Shown: in pieces, positions 1 to 6,164 of the stretch
How positions within the stretch are numbered: the stretch's first letter is position 1
How the letters are laid out: the number at the start of each line of letters is the position of its first letter
Assembly (NCBI GenBank): GCA_943914745.1
Contig: CALUDF010000145.1
Span: 1-7,638, forward strand
Length of the DNA stretch: 7,638 bases
Source: an uncultured Bacteriovorax sp.
Lineage (GTDB): Bacteria; Bdellovibrionota; Bacteriovoracia; Bacteriovoracales; Bacteriovoracaceae
Direction of reading: 5' to 3'
Position numbers and translations under genes: made by a program
Notes under the pieces: model-generated
Database searches by the model: none
The model's input: only the letters and a program-made list of their open reading frames with translations
What the model was told of the DNA's origin: nothing

Positions 1-1
1 C

Positions 2-1228
2 TCTCAAGCTCATGAGTTCTACGACCTTATGAGAAAAGTCGTAAGCGCCGATCCAAAGGGCACCTGTTATTGGGGAAAAATGATTAGTAAAGATCGTGAA
101 GCTCGAGTTGAGATTGGTGCTCTTCATAAGGTTCACGCACAAAATGCTGAAACACAATTCTCCACTCACCTCTATATCACGGACTTTCAAAACTTATGGG
201 TAGGAAAAGTTAAAAGCATCACGCAAGTTTTGCCAAAAGATGCCAACACGCTCTCCTTCTACAAAGACAAAAAAGTCGAAGTCTGGTTTGAAATAGAAGA
301 CTTCATCCTGCTAGAGCATGGCTACTCTAATACGGCCTTTAGGATTAAGGACTTTCACATTAAAAATGAGTTCTCACAACTAGAGATCGCGGGTCTTTCT
401 CCTTTCACGACAGGAGTCAAATATCCATGCATCATTGAGGATAAGAGGTTTGAGCAATTCTTCGATGAGATGGATCCAAGTGAGACAAGCCATCTCGCTT
501 TAAAAGAGAATCCAAATATTCACCGCTCAAATACTCAGCAAGTCACAAACGCTTTAACTAACTACGTCTTCCCTGAGAGCATTTATTCAAAAATGCCCCA
601 TGCAGCGAAAGTGGAAATAGAAAGCGCAGAACTCGACATTCTTGAAAAGCGCAATCACAACATCCATAAGATTGCTTTTTCCTATTTAAAAGCGCTTGAA
701 ATTGTTTTAAACGATGTCATCATTCACCACTTAAAAAAGAAAGGAATGGCCGAGGATATTTATGTCGACATTCAATCCTCTCCTCCAAAACTTCTGCTTT
801 CAGATTCAAGAAGTGACACCGTTAAACTCCAAAATTTTAATAAACACTTCTCCATTAATCAGATTCTCTACTTTGTAGAGAATGCCATTAAACATAATCA
901 TCCTGATTTTAAAAAGGCATTTAGCGATCAAAAAGACCTGATTCGTTATATTGCTAAAGAATTCAATGAGAGCGTGAGAAATAATCATCTCATTGAGATT
1001 CGAAATGCGATGGCCCATGGAGAGCAGGAGAAAGTGACTTTAAAGGATGCAGTCGCCGTAAGAAACATTGTTTTAGGAGTTGGGTCTCCTGGACTCATTC
1101 TTCAATGCTACTACCTCTTGGATAAAGAGAAATACCGCCATCATTTTGAAGTGAGCGAATTTGAGAGTGCACCAGCAACTCAAGGAACAGCTCAAGCAGC
1201 AAAAGGCAAACTTAAGCTTGTTGGATGA
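2..1228 (+). CDS. HEPN-like domain protein of unknown function, 5' end cut by window
   Basis: The frame is open from the first bases of the window; the first ATG is at 29, but nine codons upstream of it (SQAHEFYDL) are also open and no ribosome binding site precedes the ATG, so the true start probably lies outside the window. Numbering from that ATG gives 399 residues. Residues about 15-120 form a beta-rich part (patterns such as HLYITDFQNLWVGKV and VEVWFEIEDF) that resembles PUA-like/EVE-like small-molecule or modified-base readers; this is only an impression. Residues about 190-360 are helical and contain the R-x4-H signature R325-N-A-M-A-H330-G typical of HEPN domains, many of which are RNases in toxin and abortive-infection systems. 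If so, this could be a sensor plus HEPN effector; it could equally be a non-catalytic HEPN protein. The next gene starts 18 bases downstream on the same strand. The last 20 residues are Ala/Gln-rich and probably disordered. Coding is confident, function is not. Confidence 0.85.
   Translation, partial: SQAHEFYDLMRKVVSADPKGTCYWGKMISKDREARVEIGALHKVHAQNAETQFSTHLYITDFQNLWVGKVKSITQVLPKDANTLSFYKDKKVEVWFEIEDFILLEHGYSNTAFRIKDFHIKNEFSQLEIAGLSPFTTGVKYPCIIEDKRFEQFFDEMDPSETSHLALKENPNIHRSNTQQVTNALTNYVFPESIYSKMPHAAKVEIESAELDILEKRNHNIHKIAFSYLKALEIVLNDVIIHHLKKKGMAEDIYVDIQSSPPKLLLSDSRSDTVKLQNFNKHFSINQILYFVENAIKHNHPDFKKAFSDQKDLIRYIAKEFNESVRNNHLIEIRNAMAHGEQEKVTLKDAVAVRNIVLGVGSPGLILQCYYLLDKEKYRHHFEVSEFESAPATQGTAQAAKGKLKLVG
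863..883. repeat. Perfect 9-bp inverted repeat with TTT loop inside the HEPN-like gene
   Basis: ATTCTCTAC (863-871) and GTAGAGAAT (875-883) are exact reverse complements separated by TTT. It lies in coding sequence (residues about 279-285, within QILYFVENA) and has no T-tract after it, so it is not a normal intrinsic terminator. It may be a chance result of codon choice or an mRNA hairpin. Confidence 0.6.
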
Positions 1229-1246
1229 TTTCCTTTAAGTAATTCT

Positions 1247-1468
1247 ATGAAAAATTCATCTTTTGAAATCGGAACTCGCGTGAGCTGGAAATGGGCCGGA
1301 GGCTTAATTGAGGGAGTTGTTGAAGAAGTTCACTACGCTCCTATTGAACGAGTTATCAAAGGCTCTAAAATAAAGCGCAATGGCTCAGTGGAAAAACCTG
1401 CCTACGTCGTGAAATCTGCTGCTGGTAATATTGCTCTAAAACTTCATACAGAGCTGACCAAACTTTAA
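1247..1468 (+). CDS. Hva1/DUF2945-type TUDOR-like small protein
   Basis: A 73-residue protein that matches the pattern I know for the hypervirulence-associated TUDOR-domain family (Hva1_TUDOR, DUF2945). It opens with G-T-R-V-S-W (residues 9-14), continues with a G-x-I-E-G-V-V-E-E-V strand (19-28), a lysine-rich K-G-S-K-I-K turn (38-43), then P-A-Y-V-V-K-S (51-57) and a terminal K-L-H-T-E-L-T-K-L (65-73). Family members are usually 60-75 residues, so it looks full length. The fold is a small beta-barrel; no firm biochemical role is known for bacterial members. It has no signal peptide, so it is cytoplasmic. It starts 18 bases after the HEPN-like gene and may share its transcript, although the sequence before ATG 1247 has no good Shine-Dalgarno. 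I see no convincing terminator after it. Confidence 0.8.
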   Translation: MKNSSFEIGTRVSWKWAGGLIEGVVEEVHYAPIERVIKGSKIKRNGSVEKPAYVVKSAAGNIALKLHTELTKL

Positions 1469-1594
1469 TTCTCATTTTCTCATCGAAAAACCATCTCCGA
1501 CTAATTCTATCTAGAACTGAATCAATCTTCCGTGCCTTTTAATAAATTTCATTTGTGTTAACTTATTCACCAATACCAACAATGAGGCAACCAA

Positions 1595-1741
1595 ATGAAA
1601 ATCTCTATTTTCTTTCTTATCCTTTTAAGTACCCTTCTTGTTTCCTGTGGAAAAAATAATGGGAATGCTGTTCCTGCCGGATCTGGCTCAAGCCCTATTC
1701 CATCAATCAAGGCCAACTGTAACGATAGCTCTTGCGTTTAA
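1595..1741 (+). CDS. Small lipoprotein (48 aa)
   Basis: An ORF starting at ATG 1595 with Shine-Dalgarno GAGG at 1584-1587, seven bases upstream. It encodes a 48-residue protein with a charged start (M-K), a hydrophobic stretch (residues 3-16) and a lipobox L-V-S-C (15-18), so Cys18 would be lipidated by Lgt and become the mature N-terminus after signal peptidase II. The 31-residue mature peptide is Gly/Ser/Pro/Asn-rich, probably unstructured, and has two more cysteines (Cys42 and Cys47) that could form a disulfide near the end. It is the first gene of a compact cassette with the exported protein at 1759 and the barrel at 2799; the next start is 17 bases after its stop. No convincing -35/-10 pair was found in 1469-1594. 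Function unknown; a tether or small envelope accessory is a guess. Confidence 0.75.
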   Translation: MKISIFFLILLSTLLVSCGKNNGNAVPAGSGSSPIPSIKANCNDSSCV

Positions 1742-1758
1742 TATTTATGAGGAACAAC

Positions 1759-2784
1759 ATGAAAACATTTCTTTCTAAAACCCTGTTAGCTGGAACTGTA
1801 TTCTTACTAACGATTAATTCAACACCAACCAACAATTCTAAAAATAAGGCACTCTATTTCGCTGAAGCACGTGCAAAGACAGTCTTGAGCGGAATTCCAA
1901 ATTTATCAACGGCCCAAGGAATTTCGGAATTTATCCGTTACAATTACTACGCTTTTAACGGTGCAGCTGATGATTATGAAATCCAGCAAGGACTTGGCTA
2001 TCTAGAGGTCCTCAATAATATTCTTGGTACTTATGGACTAGGCGCTGTTCTTGGGCAAAGAGGATATGCAAGTTGCAGCTCTATCCCTACATCAGGATCA
2101 ACTTCTGGAACTGTCTCAAAGGGACCAATGAGCATGAATGTCAGCCTTACCTTTGGAACAGCTAAAAAGAAGATCCCTTCTCATTTCCCTTATAAAGCTA
2201 ACGCCAATTTCTCTAAATCTGTAAAGATCACAGCTCCAGGAATGGGGACGTTTTATGTTGAGTTAGAGTGTTCAAATGCAAATATCGATACAGCTTATGT
2301 CTATTCGGTCAATGATGGTGGTGATTTTGGAGCAACTGTTAATGAGGCTTTTTATCAAAAAGACTCGTCAACTAATGCCGTTTATGTGGATTTCTACATG
2401 GAAGACTCATCAAACATCAACGTTAATCGCTTCGTCACAGACGACGGTGACAAATTCTCTCTCTACCACTTTAGCTATGCTTCTAACAGAGGTGAAGGCT
2501 TTGCGATCACAGGGTATGCTAACGGTAAAGCAAACATTAATGCCGTCACTGTCAATGGCCTCACCGGAGATGTAGCTGCAAAGGACATTTTTGATGACTT
2601 AAGCGCATCAGCGAACTCATCAAGCCAGACTGTTGTGATTGACTGTATCGACATGGCGACAAACGCCACCGATACAGGATGCCCAACTCTTGAGCCAACG
2701 ACGGCCGTGGCAATCGATAGCACAAGCTTTGATTGGACATTCAACTCAATGAGCACATTCACGACTTCAACGTCACCATTTTAA
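1759..2784 (+). CDS. Exported protein of unknown family
   Basis: I chose ATG 1759 (341 residues) because GAGGA at 1749-1753 sits five bases before it; ATG 1747 and TTG 1732 in the same frame lie in or before that site and add only a few residues. The N-terminus has K-T-F-L-S-K followed by a hydrophobic core (about residues 8-20), a Sec signal peptide; cleavage is likely either soon after the core or at an A-R-A site near residue 38. The mature protein is rich in Ser, Thr, Asn and Gly with alternating beta-strand character, including a stretch around F-Y-V-E-L-E-C and another around V-Y-V-D-F-Y-M-E-D. Four cysteines (in ASCSS, LECSN, IDCID and TGCPT) could form disulfides. I do not recognise the family. 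Position between a lipoprotein and an outer-membrane barrel suggests a periplasmic or surface role. It is probably translated from the same mRNA as its neighbours. Confidence 0.85.
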   Translation: MKTFLSKTLLAGTVFLLTINSTPTNNSKNKALYFAEARAKTVLSGIPNLSTAQGISEFIRYNYYAFNGAADDYEIQQGLGYLEVLNNILGTYGLGAVLGQRGYASCSSIPTSGSTSGTVSKGPMSMNVSLTFGTAKKKIPSHFPYKANANFSKSVKITAPGMGTFYVELECSNANIDTAYVYSVNDGGDFGATVNEAFYQKDSSTNAVYVDFYMEDSSNINVNRFVTDDGDKFSLYHFSYASNRGEGFAITGYANGKANINAVTVNGLTGDVAAKDIFDDLSASANSSSQTVVIDCIDMATNATDTGCPTLEPTTAVAIDSTSFDWTFNSMSTFTTSTSPF

Positions 2785-2798
2785 AAAGGTAAATAATT

Positions 2799-3374
2799 AT
2801 GAAATTATATAAGATTGCATTTCTTTTCTGTCTGGCCCTGATAGCAGAAAACTCATACGCACTAGGACCTCTTCACCTGGATCTTCGCGGGACTATCGGC
2901 TACGGCAAGTCTCAAGTCGAAGGCGAACCAGAGAGCCCAACAACTATGCAGTATGGAGTTGGAACGACTCTTGGGTATAAATTCCTTCCTTTCTACTTCG
3001 GAGCCTCAGCTGACTACTCGATGGTGACTCAGCTTACTGAACCAGGTTCATTTGGAAACAGAAAAGGAAAAAAAATGAATTTACTCTCTCCTACTATTGG
3101 AGTGAGGTTGATTAAGTTTCACTTAAAATTCGATTATCAGATTTTAGGAACGTATACGCTAGATAAGAAAACGACTGGTGGACAAGAAGTCTCTTACGAA
3201 GATCCGAAGGGAATGAGAGGCTATATAGGATACAGGTACTCTCCTCTGGCCGAAGTCGGAGTCTTCTATGAAACTGTAAGCTATGGAAAAGAAAAAGTCG
3301 GCTCAAGTGAAACGGAACTGACAAATAAAATGAAAGTCAATCAGATGGGACTTGCCTGGTTAATAGCTATCTAA
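2799..3374 (+). CDS. Predicted small outer-membrane beta-barrel protein
   Basis: The start ATG 2799 has AAGG at 2786-2789, overlapping the region just after the previous stop (14-base gap). The 191-residue product has a clear Sec signal peptide (K-L-Y-K, hydrophobic core, cleavage probably after N-S-Y-A, residue 21). The mature part, about 170 residues, alternates polar and aromatic/hydrophobic residues in strands with Gly/Tyr-rich patterns (for example L-R-G-T-I-G-Y-G, F-Y-F-G-A-S-A-D-Y and M-R-G-Y-I-G-Y-R-Y), separated by charged loops. This is the look and length of an eight-stranded barrel of the OmpW/OmpX/opacity class. It ends L-A-W-L-I-A-I rather than with the usual terminal Phe. It is the last gene of the cassette and is followed six bases later by a strong terminator. 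The specific function is unknown. Confidence 0.85.
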   Translation: MKLYKIAFLFCLALIAENSYALGPLHLDLRGTIGYGKSQVEGEPESPTTMQYGVGTTLGYKFLPFYFGASADYSMVTQLTEPGSFGNRKGKKMNLLSPTIGVRLIKFHLKFDYQILGTYTLDKKTTGGQEVSYEDPKGMRGYIGYRYSPLAEVGVFYETVSYGKEKVGSSETELTNKMKVNQMGLAWLIAI

Positions 3375-3380
3375 ATATAA

Positions 3381-3408
3381 AAAGCCCCTTTAAAGGGGCT
3401 TTTTTTTT
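3381..3408. terminator. Bidirectional intrinsic terminator
   Basis: Stem arms AGCCCC (3383-3388) and GGGGCT (3395-3400) enclose TTTAAA, which can itself pair. On the plus strand a nine-T run (3400-3408) follows and ends the barrel-protein cassette. Read on the minus strand the A-run at 3379-3383 gives five U residues, so the same hairpin can end the convergent cold-shock gene whose stop is at 3416. Confidence 0.93.
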
Positions 3409-3415
3409 GCTTCGA

Positions 3416-3838
3416 TTAGTCAACTTGTGCCACTCTTACATGGATCGCACTCATACCCTTCGGACCTTTGCTGATTTTAAAGACAACCCTATCCCCATCA
3501 AAAGGAACGCCGTCTTCGCAGGCCGACTTGTGAAAGAATAAGTCATCCATCTCTTCATCCGGACGAATAAAACCAAAACCTTTTTCAAGATCCAAAAATT
3601 TTACCTTTCCAGTGAAAAGATATCTTTGATCAATCTTATTCTGACGATTAACTTCCTTAATCTGCTTATCATCCCAGATGATCTCATGGATTTTGACGAC
3701 TCTCTCACCTTTGTGAATTCTCTCAAGCTGAGTGATCACTGCCTCTTCGCTTTGATTATCGACCAGCATATCTTTGCGGTTGCGCTTTTGCGTTTTTGTC
3801 ATATCGTATTTAACGAGCTGAACCCTTACTTTATTCAT
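3416..3838 (-). CDS. Cold-shock-domain protein with N-terminal extension
   Basis: A 140-residue protein whose C-terminal half (about 75-138) is a cold-shock domain: a nucleic-acid-binding OB fold with RNP1 K86-G-F-G-F-I91 and an RNP2-like L100-F-F-H103. These aromatic residues normally stack on single-stranded RNA or DNA. Stand-alone Csp proteins are about 65-75 residues, so the first 74 residues are extra; they are highly charged (K-T-Q-K-R-N-R-K-D near residue 15), include a likely helix (E-E-A-V-I-T-Q-L-E-R-I) and match no domain I know. The expected role is RNA chaperone or cytoplasmic RNA-binding regulator. The Shine-Dalgarno AGGA (3848-3845 on the minus strand) overlaps the TAG stop of the upstream DUF6172 gene, which implies translational coupling. 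Transcription ends at the shared terminator. Confidence 0.93.
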   Translation of the reverse strand: MNKVRVQLVKYDMTKTQKRNRKDMLVDNQSEEAVITQLERIHKGERVVKIHEIIWDDKQIKEVNRQNKIDQRYLFTGKVKFLDLEKGFGFIRPDEEMDDLFFHKSACEDGVPFDGDRVVFKISKGPKGMSAIHVRVAQVD

Positions 3839-3846
3839 GGGAATTC

Positions 3847-4137
3847 CTATTTAGCCTTGCTTGTTTTATAACCAGGTTTTGCTAGCACTTCGATATAGAA
3901 GCTCTCTGCATTGCCGCTTACTTCTTTATCAATGCTCTTATTGATCTCTGAAACCTGAATGACGGCTGCAGAGTCTTTATCTTGGCCGAACTTACAATCA
4001 AAATCCCAGTAATCGGCCCCTTCTTTAGGAGTCTTCCTTCTTTCGCGGGCAAGGTACTTATTGATTTCGTGTTTTACATAATCAACCTGTCTCGCTGGAG
4101 CTCTTTTCGGGTCTGTAAGTTTAAACTGCTTTTTCAT
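3847..4137 (-). CDS. DUF6172 family protein
   Basis: A 96-residue cytoplasmic protein that I recognise as the small family named DUF6172. Its hallmarks are visible: an opening K-K-Q-F-K-L, V-K-H-E-I-N-K-Y-L-A-R-E-R-R-K (residues about 21-35), E-G-A-D-Y-W-D-F-D-C-K-F-G (39-51), an S-E-I-N-K-S-I-D segment (63-70) and F-Y-I-E-V-L-A-K-P-G-Y (80-90). Length fits the family, so it is intact. No biochemical function is known to me. The start at 4137 has GAGGA (4146-4142 on the minus strand) four bases upstream, slightly close. It is the first gene of an operon with the cold-shock-domain gene, whose ribosome binding site overlaps this stop; this pairing suggests a role linked to RNA or stress adaptation, but that is inference. 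Confidence 0.85.
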   Translation of the reverse strand: MKKQFKLTDPKRAPARQVDYVKHEINKYLARERRKTPKEGADYWDFDCKFGQDKDSAAVIQVSEINKSIDKEVSGNAESFYIEVLAKPGYKTSKAK

Positions 4138-4160
4138 TGGGTCCTCTATAGATTCTGGAA

Positions 4161-4189
4161 ATAGGGCGTTTTACGCCTTTTCTCCCTAT
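4161..4189 (-). promoter_or_regulatory. Leader hairpin upstream of the DUF6172/cold-shock operon
   Basis: Two inverted repeats overlap here: GGCGT (4165-4169) with ACGCC (4173-4177), and ATAGGG (4161-4166) with CCCTAT (4184-4189). They share bases 4165-4166, so the full forms exclude each other, although a merged stem-loop is also possible. The structure lies 24 bases upstream of the DUF6172 start and would be in its 5' untranslated region. Regulation by it is speculative. Confidence 0.35.
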
Positions 4190-4345
4190 AAAGCCAGAGG
4201 ATCTGACCAATGCCAGAAGAACGAATAATATTTTCATGGGGCCATCTAATTCTTGTTTACAAAAGTACCTGTCTAAACTTTTGACACCTCTGTAAATTCC
4301 TCCAAAACCCCTTCTGAAAAGCCGTATATATGCCACAATGAGCGA

Positions 4346-5383
4346 ATGAAATCGAAGTCAATTATATCGAAATTCATAGTTCTCGCCTTATTACTCAGCA
4401 ACGCCCTGGCCTTTGCTGAAACAACCCCTCTACCTTTTGATGAAAACATCCTGACGACCTATAGCTGGGGAACAACCCCAGGCAATAGCGCCAGCATTAA
4501 CCTGCTTCCGGCCTGGAAGAATTTTAAGCTTAAAAAAGACGTTGTCGTGGCCATCATTGATACAGGTATCGATAACACTCACCCATTTATCGCCAAGAAT
4601 CTTTATGTCAAAGAAGGCACTCTGAGCGATTCGAATTTTGGCATGGACTTCTCAGGAAAAGGCGTCAGCAAGTCCCCTGTAGACACTCACGGGCACGGCT
4701 CTCACATCGCTGGTATCATTAAAAGCGTCTATCCCGACGTTAAAATTTTATCTTTAAAATATTTCAATCCCTCTGCTTCAGGACAAGAAAACATCAACTC
4801 GACAGTCAGGGCAATTAAATACGCGATTGATAGCAATGTCGATATCATCAACTACTCAGCAGGTGGCGATGGTGCGGCCTCAGAGGAGCTTGCCGTCCTA
4901 AAAGAAGCTGAACGAAAAGGAATCATGGTCGTTGCGGCCGCTGGAAATAAAAGTGCGAATATTGATATCAAGGGAAAAGGATTTTTCCCGGCCAGTTACA
5001 ACCTGGAAAATATCATGACGGTTACGGCCTATGATGAAGACTTAAAATTACTGGACTCTTCAAATTTTGGAGCTCACTCAGTAGATATATCAGCTCCAGG
5101 GCATAGAATCAAATCATCCTTAAATAATGGCCGAGTCGGTTTTTTAACCGGAACAAGCCAGGCAACTGCATTTGTAACAGGTGTTGCCAGCATGATTAAG
5201 GCAAAGTACCCACATCTTTCCATGATGAAGATTAAAAGCATCATTAAGCGCTCGGCCCATAAAGAAGAAACGCTTGTTGGAAAGTGTAACACTAACGGAA
5301 GACTCGATGCTGGAGCAGCGCTGGTGCTGGCAGAGCAAGAAGCTAATAGCGTTGATGGACGTGGGATTGCTTATACACCCTAA
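4346..5383 (+). CDS. Secreted subtilisin-like serine protease (S8 family)
   Basis: A 345-residue protein with a Sec signal peptide (K-S-K start, hydrophobic core, cleavage probably after A-F-A at residues 22-24) and a subtilase catalytic domain. The triad is complete: Asp72 in I-I-D-T-G, His117 in D-T-H-G-H-G-S-H-I-A-G, and Ser271 in G-T-S-Q-A; the oxyanion Asn201 is in A-A-A-G-N. It is expected to cleave proteins in the periplasm or outside the cell. Only about 48 residues separate the signal peptide from Asp72, too few for the usual I9 propeptide of about 70-80 residues, so folding or activation must differ from classical subtilisins. There is one cysteine outside the signal peptide (Cys314) and no C-terminal accessory domain. 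The start ATG overlaps the stop of a 3-codon ORF (ATG 4338), and its Shine-Dalgarno is poor; alternative starts are not evident. The 3' end overlaps the convergent patatin-like frame by 41 bases. Confidence 0.95.
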   Translation: MKSKSIISKFIVLALLLSNALAFAETTPLPFDENILTTYSWGTTPGNSASINLLPAWKNFKLKKDVVVAIIDTGIDNTHPFIAKNLYVKEGTLSDSNFGMDFSGKGVSKSPVDTHGHGSHIAGIIKSVYPDVKILSLKYFNPSASGQENINSTVRAIKYAIDSNVDIINYSAGGDGAASEELAVLKEAERKGIMVVAAAGNKSANIDIKGKGFFPASYNLENIMTVTAYDEDLKLLDSSNFGAHSVDISAPGHRIKSSLNNGRVGFLTGTSQATAFVTGVASMIKAKYPHLSMMKIKSIIKRSAHKEETLVGKCNTNGRLDAGAALVLAEQEANSVDGRGIAYTP

Positions 5384-6143
5384 GATCACCATAGAAATTC
5401 TGTCCCTCACCTAACTCGCTTTCATCGGTGTTTAGAATTTTCAGCGTATTTTCATAACAAAGATCAAATGCTCTATACCCTACACTTAAATTCTTTGGAC
5501 TTATTTCAATGAGATTTGGAAAACTGATCATCAATTGATTGGCGCGCTTCTTTTTTAAATTATGAGAAAAATCCCATTTCCTATCTCTGAAATGCGACAT
5601 GAGAAAATGTGACACGAAACGTGTTTCTCAAGGAATTCCCATAATGGCAGATTTATCAAAAATGCCTCCATCAAAATACCTGTGGCCATCAATCTTTGCC
5701 GGATGAACTAAAAAAGGAGGAGTGCATGAAGCGCGGATAATAGGTGCGCTCTGCCCTTCTGTGAATATTTTAGTCTTAAGAGAGCGAAGCTCAAACGCTG
5801 AGACTAAAACCCTTAAAGTCATTTCTTCAAGACGAGGACAAAGATGAGCTGCAAGGATGTCTTCAACCTTGCTCCACTTTAAATACCCCAATCCAATTCC
5901 AGGATCCCAAACGTCTTTAAATGGGATTTCAGTGAGGAGTTTTAAGGCATCAGGGGTTGTTATGTTTGATCCGACAATCGCGCCAACGAGAGCGCCAGCG
6001 CTAGAGCCAGAAATCGTTGAGATCTCTATTCCTTCAGATCTCACGGCTTCAATAAAGCCAAGATGAGCAAAAAATCCAAAATAACCAGCGCTCAAGGCCA
6101 GATGAATTGGTTCTTTCTTTAAGACATCTTTTAACTTAGTAAT
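5343..6143 (-). pseudogene. Patatin-like phospholipase frame, interrupted by in-frame TGA
   Basis: Patatins are Ser/Asp-dyad lipid acyl hydrolases. The piece from TTG 6095 to TGA 5628 (155 codons) has the nucleophile motif G-S-S-A-G (Ser32 of that piece, bases 6002-6000) and the dyad Asp in F-D-G-G (Asp142, bases 5672-5670). The usual glycine-rich oxyanion loop is L-S-A-G-Y-F-G-F-F-A-H-L-G here. After the TGA the identical frame stays open for 94 codons to TAG 5343; that part has a segment F-P-N-L-I-E-I-S-P-K-N-L-S-V-G-Y-R-A and a terminal helix that fit the patatin C-terminal region. Upstream of TTG 6095 the frame encodes V-L-K-K-E-P-I-H-L-A, the expected first strand, and GGGAG (6155-6151) sits seven bases before ATT 6143. 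Read through, it is about 266 residues, a normal length for the family. It lies 21 bases after the YaiI-like stop. Nonsense decay, sequence error and genuine readthrough with AUU initiation remain possible. Confidence 0.8.
5628..5630 (-). other. In-frame TGA inside the patatin-like frame
   Basis: The codons read ATG GGA ATT CCT TGA GAA ACA CGT TTC on the minus strand. A single C-to-T change from CGA (Arg), or G-to-A from TGG (Trp), would explain it. Other genes here appear to end at TGA (1226-1228) and use TGG for Trp, so a general recoding of TGA is unlikely. Confidence 0.85.
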
Positions 6144-6164
6144 AAAGTCACTCCCATTTCAGGA

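Noticed and set aside
2276..2762. Overlapping frames on both strands within the exported-protein gene
   Set aside because: Low-complexity translations without ribosome binding sites; shadows of the well-supported gene.
4281..4331. TTGACA at 4281 and TATATA at 4325 as a promoter for the protease
   Set aside because: The two boxes are 38 bases apart, and neither has a partner at 16-18 bases.
4121..4336. 71-residue minus-strand frame including an internal start MKILFVLLALV that resembles a signal peptide
   Set aside because: It overlaps the DUF6172 start and the leader region, the rest is Arg/Gly-rich and unlike a mature protein, and there is no supporting ribosome binding site.
5530..5539. 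Second copy of ATCAATTGAT
   Set aside because: It lies in coding sequence (N-Q-L-M of the patatin-like frame); a repeat of an AT-rich 10-mer palindrome may be chance, so I do not claim a regulon.
5343..5615. Independent 90-residue gene starting at GTG 5615
   Set aside because: It is in the same frame as the patatin-like sequence just after the TGA, has no ribosome binding site, and its sequence fits the missing patatin C-terminal part.
5628..5630. TGA read as selenocysteine
   Set aside because: No convincing stem-loop of bacterial SECIS type is evident right after it, and the position is not a catalytic one in this fold.
5714..5740. Perfect Shine-Dalgarno AAGGAGG followed by ATG at 5726 on the plus strand
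   Set aside because: The frame stops after four codons (ATG AAG CGC GGA TAA) and is antisense to conserved patatin-like coding sequence (S-C-T-P-P-F-L).
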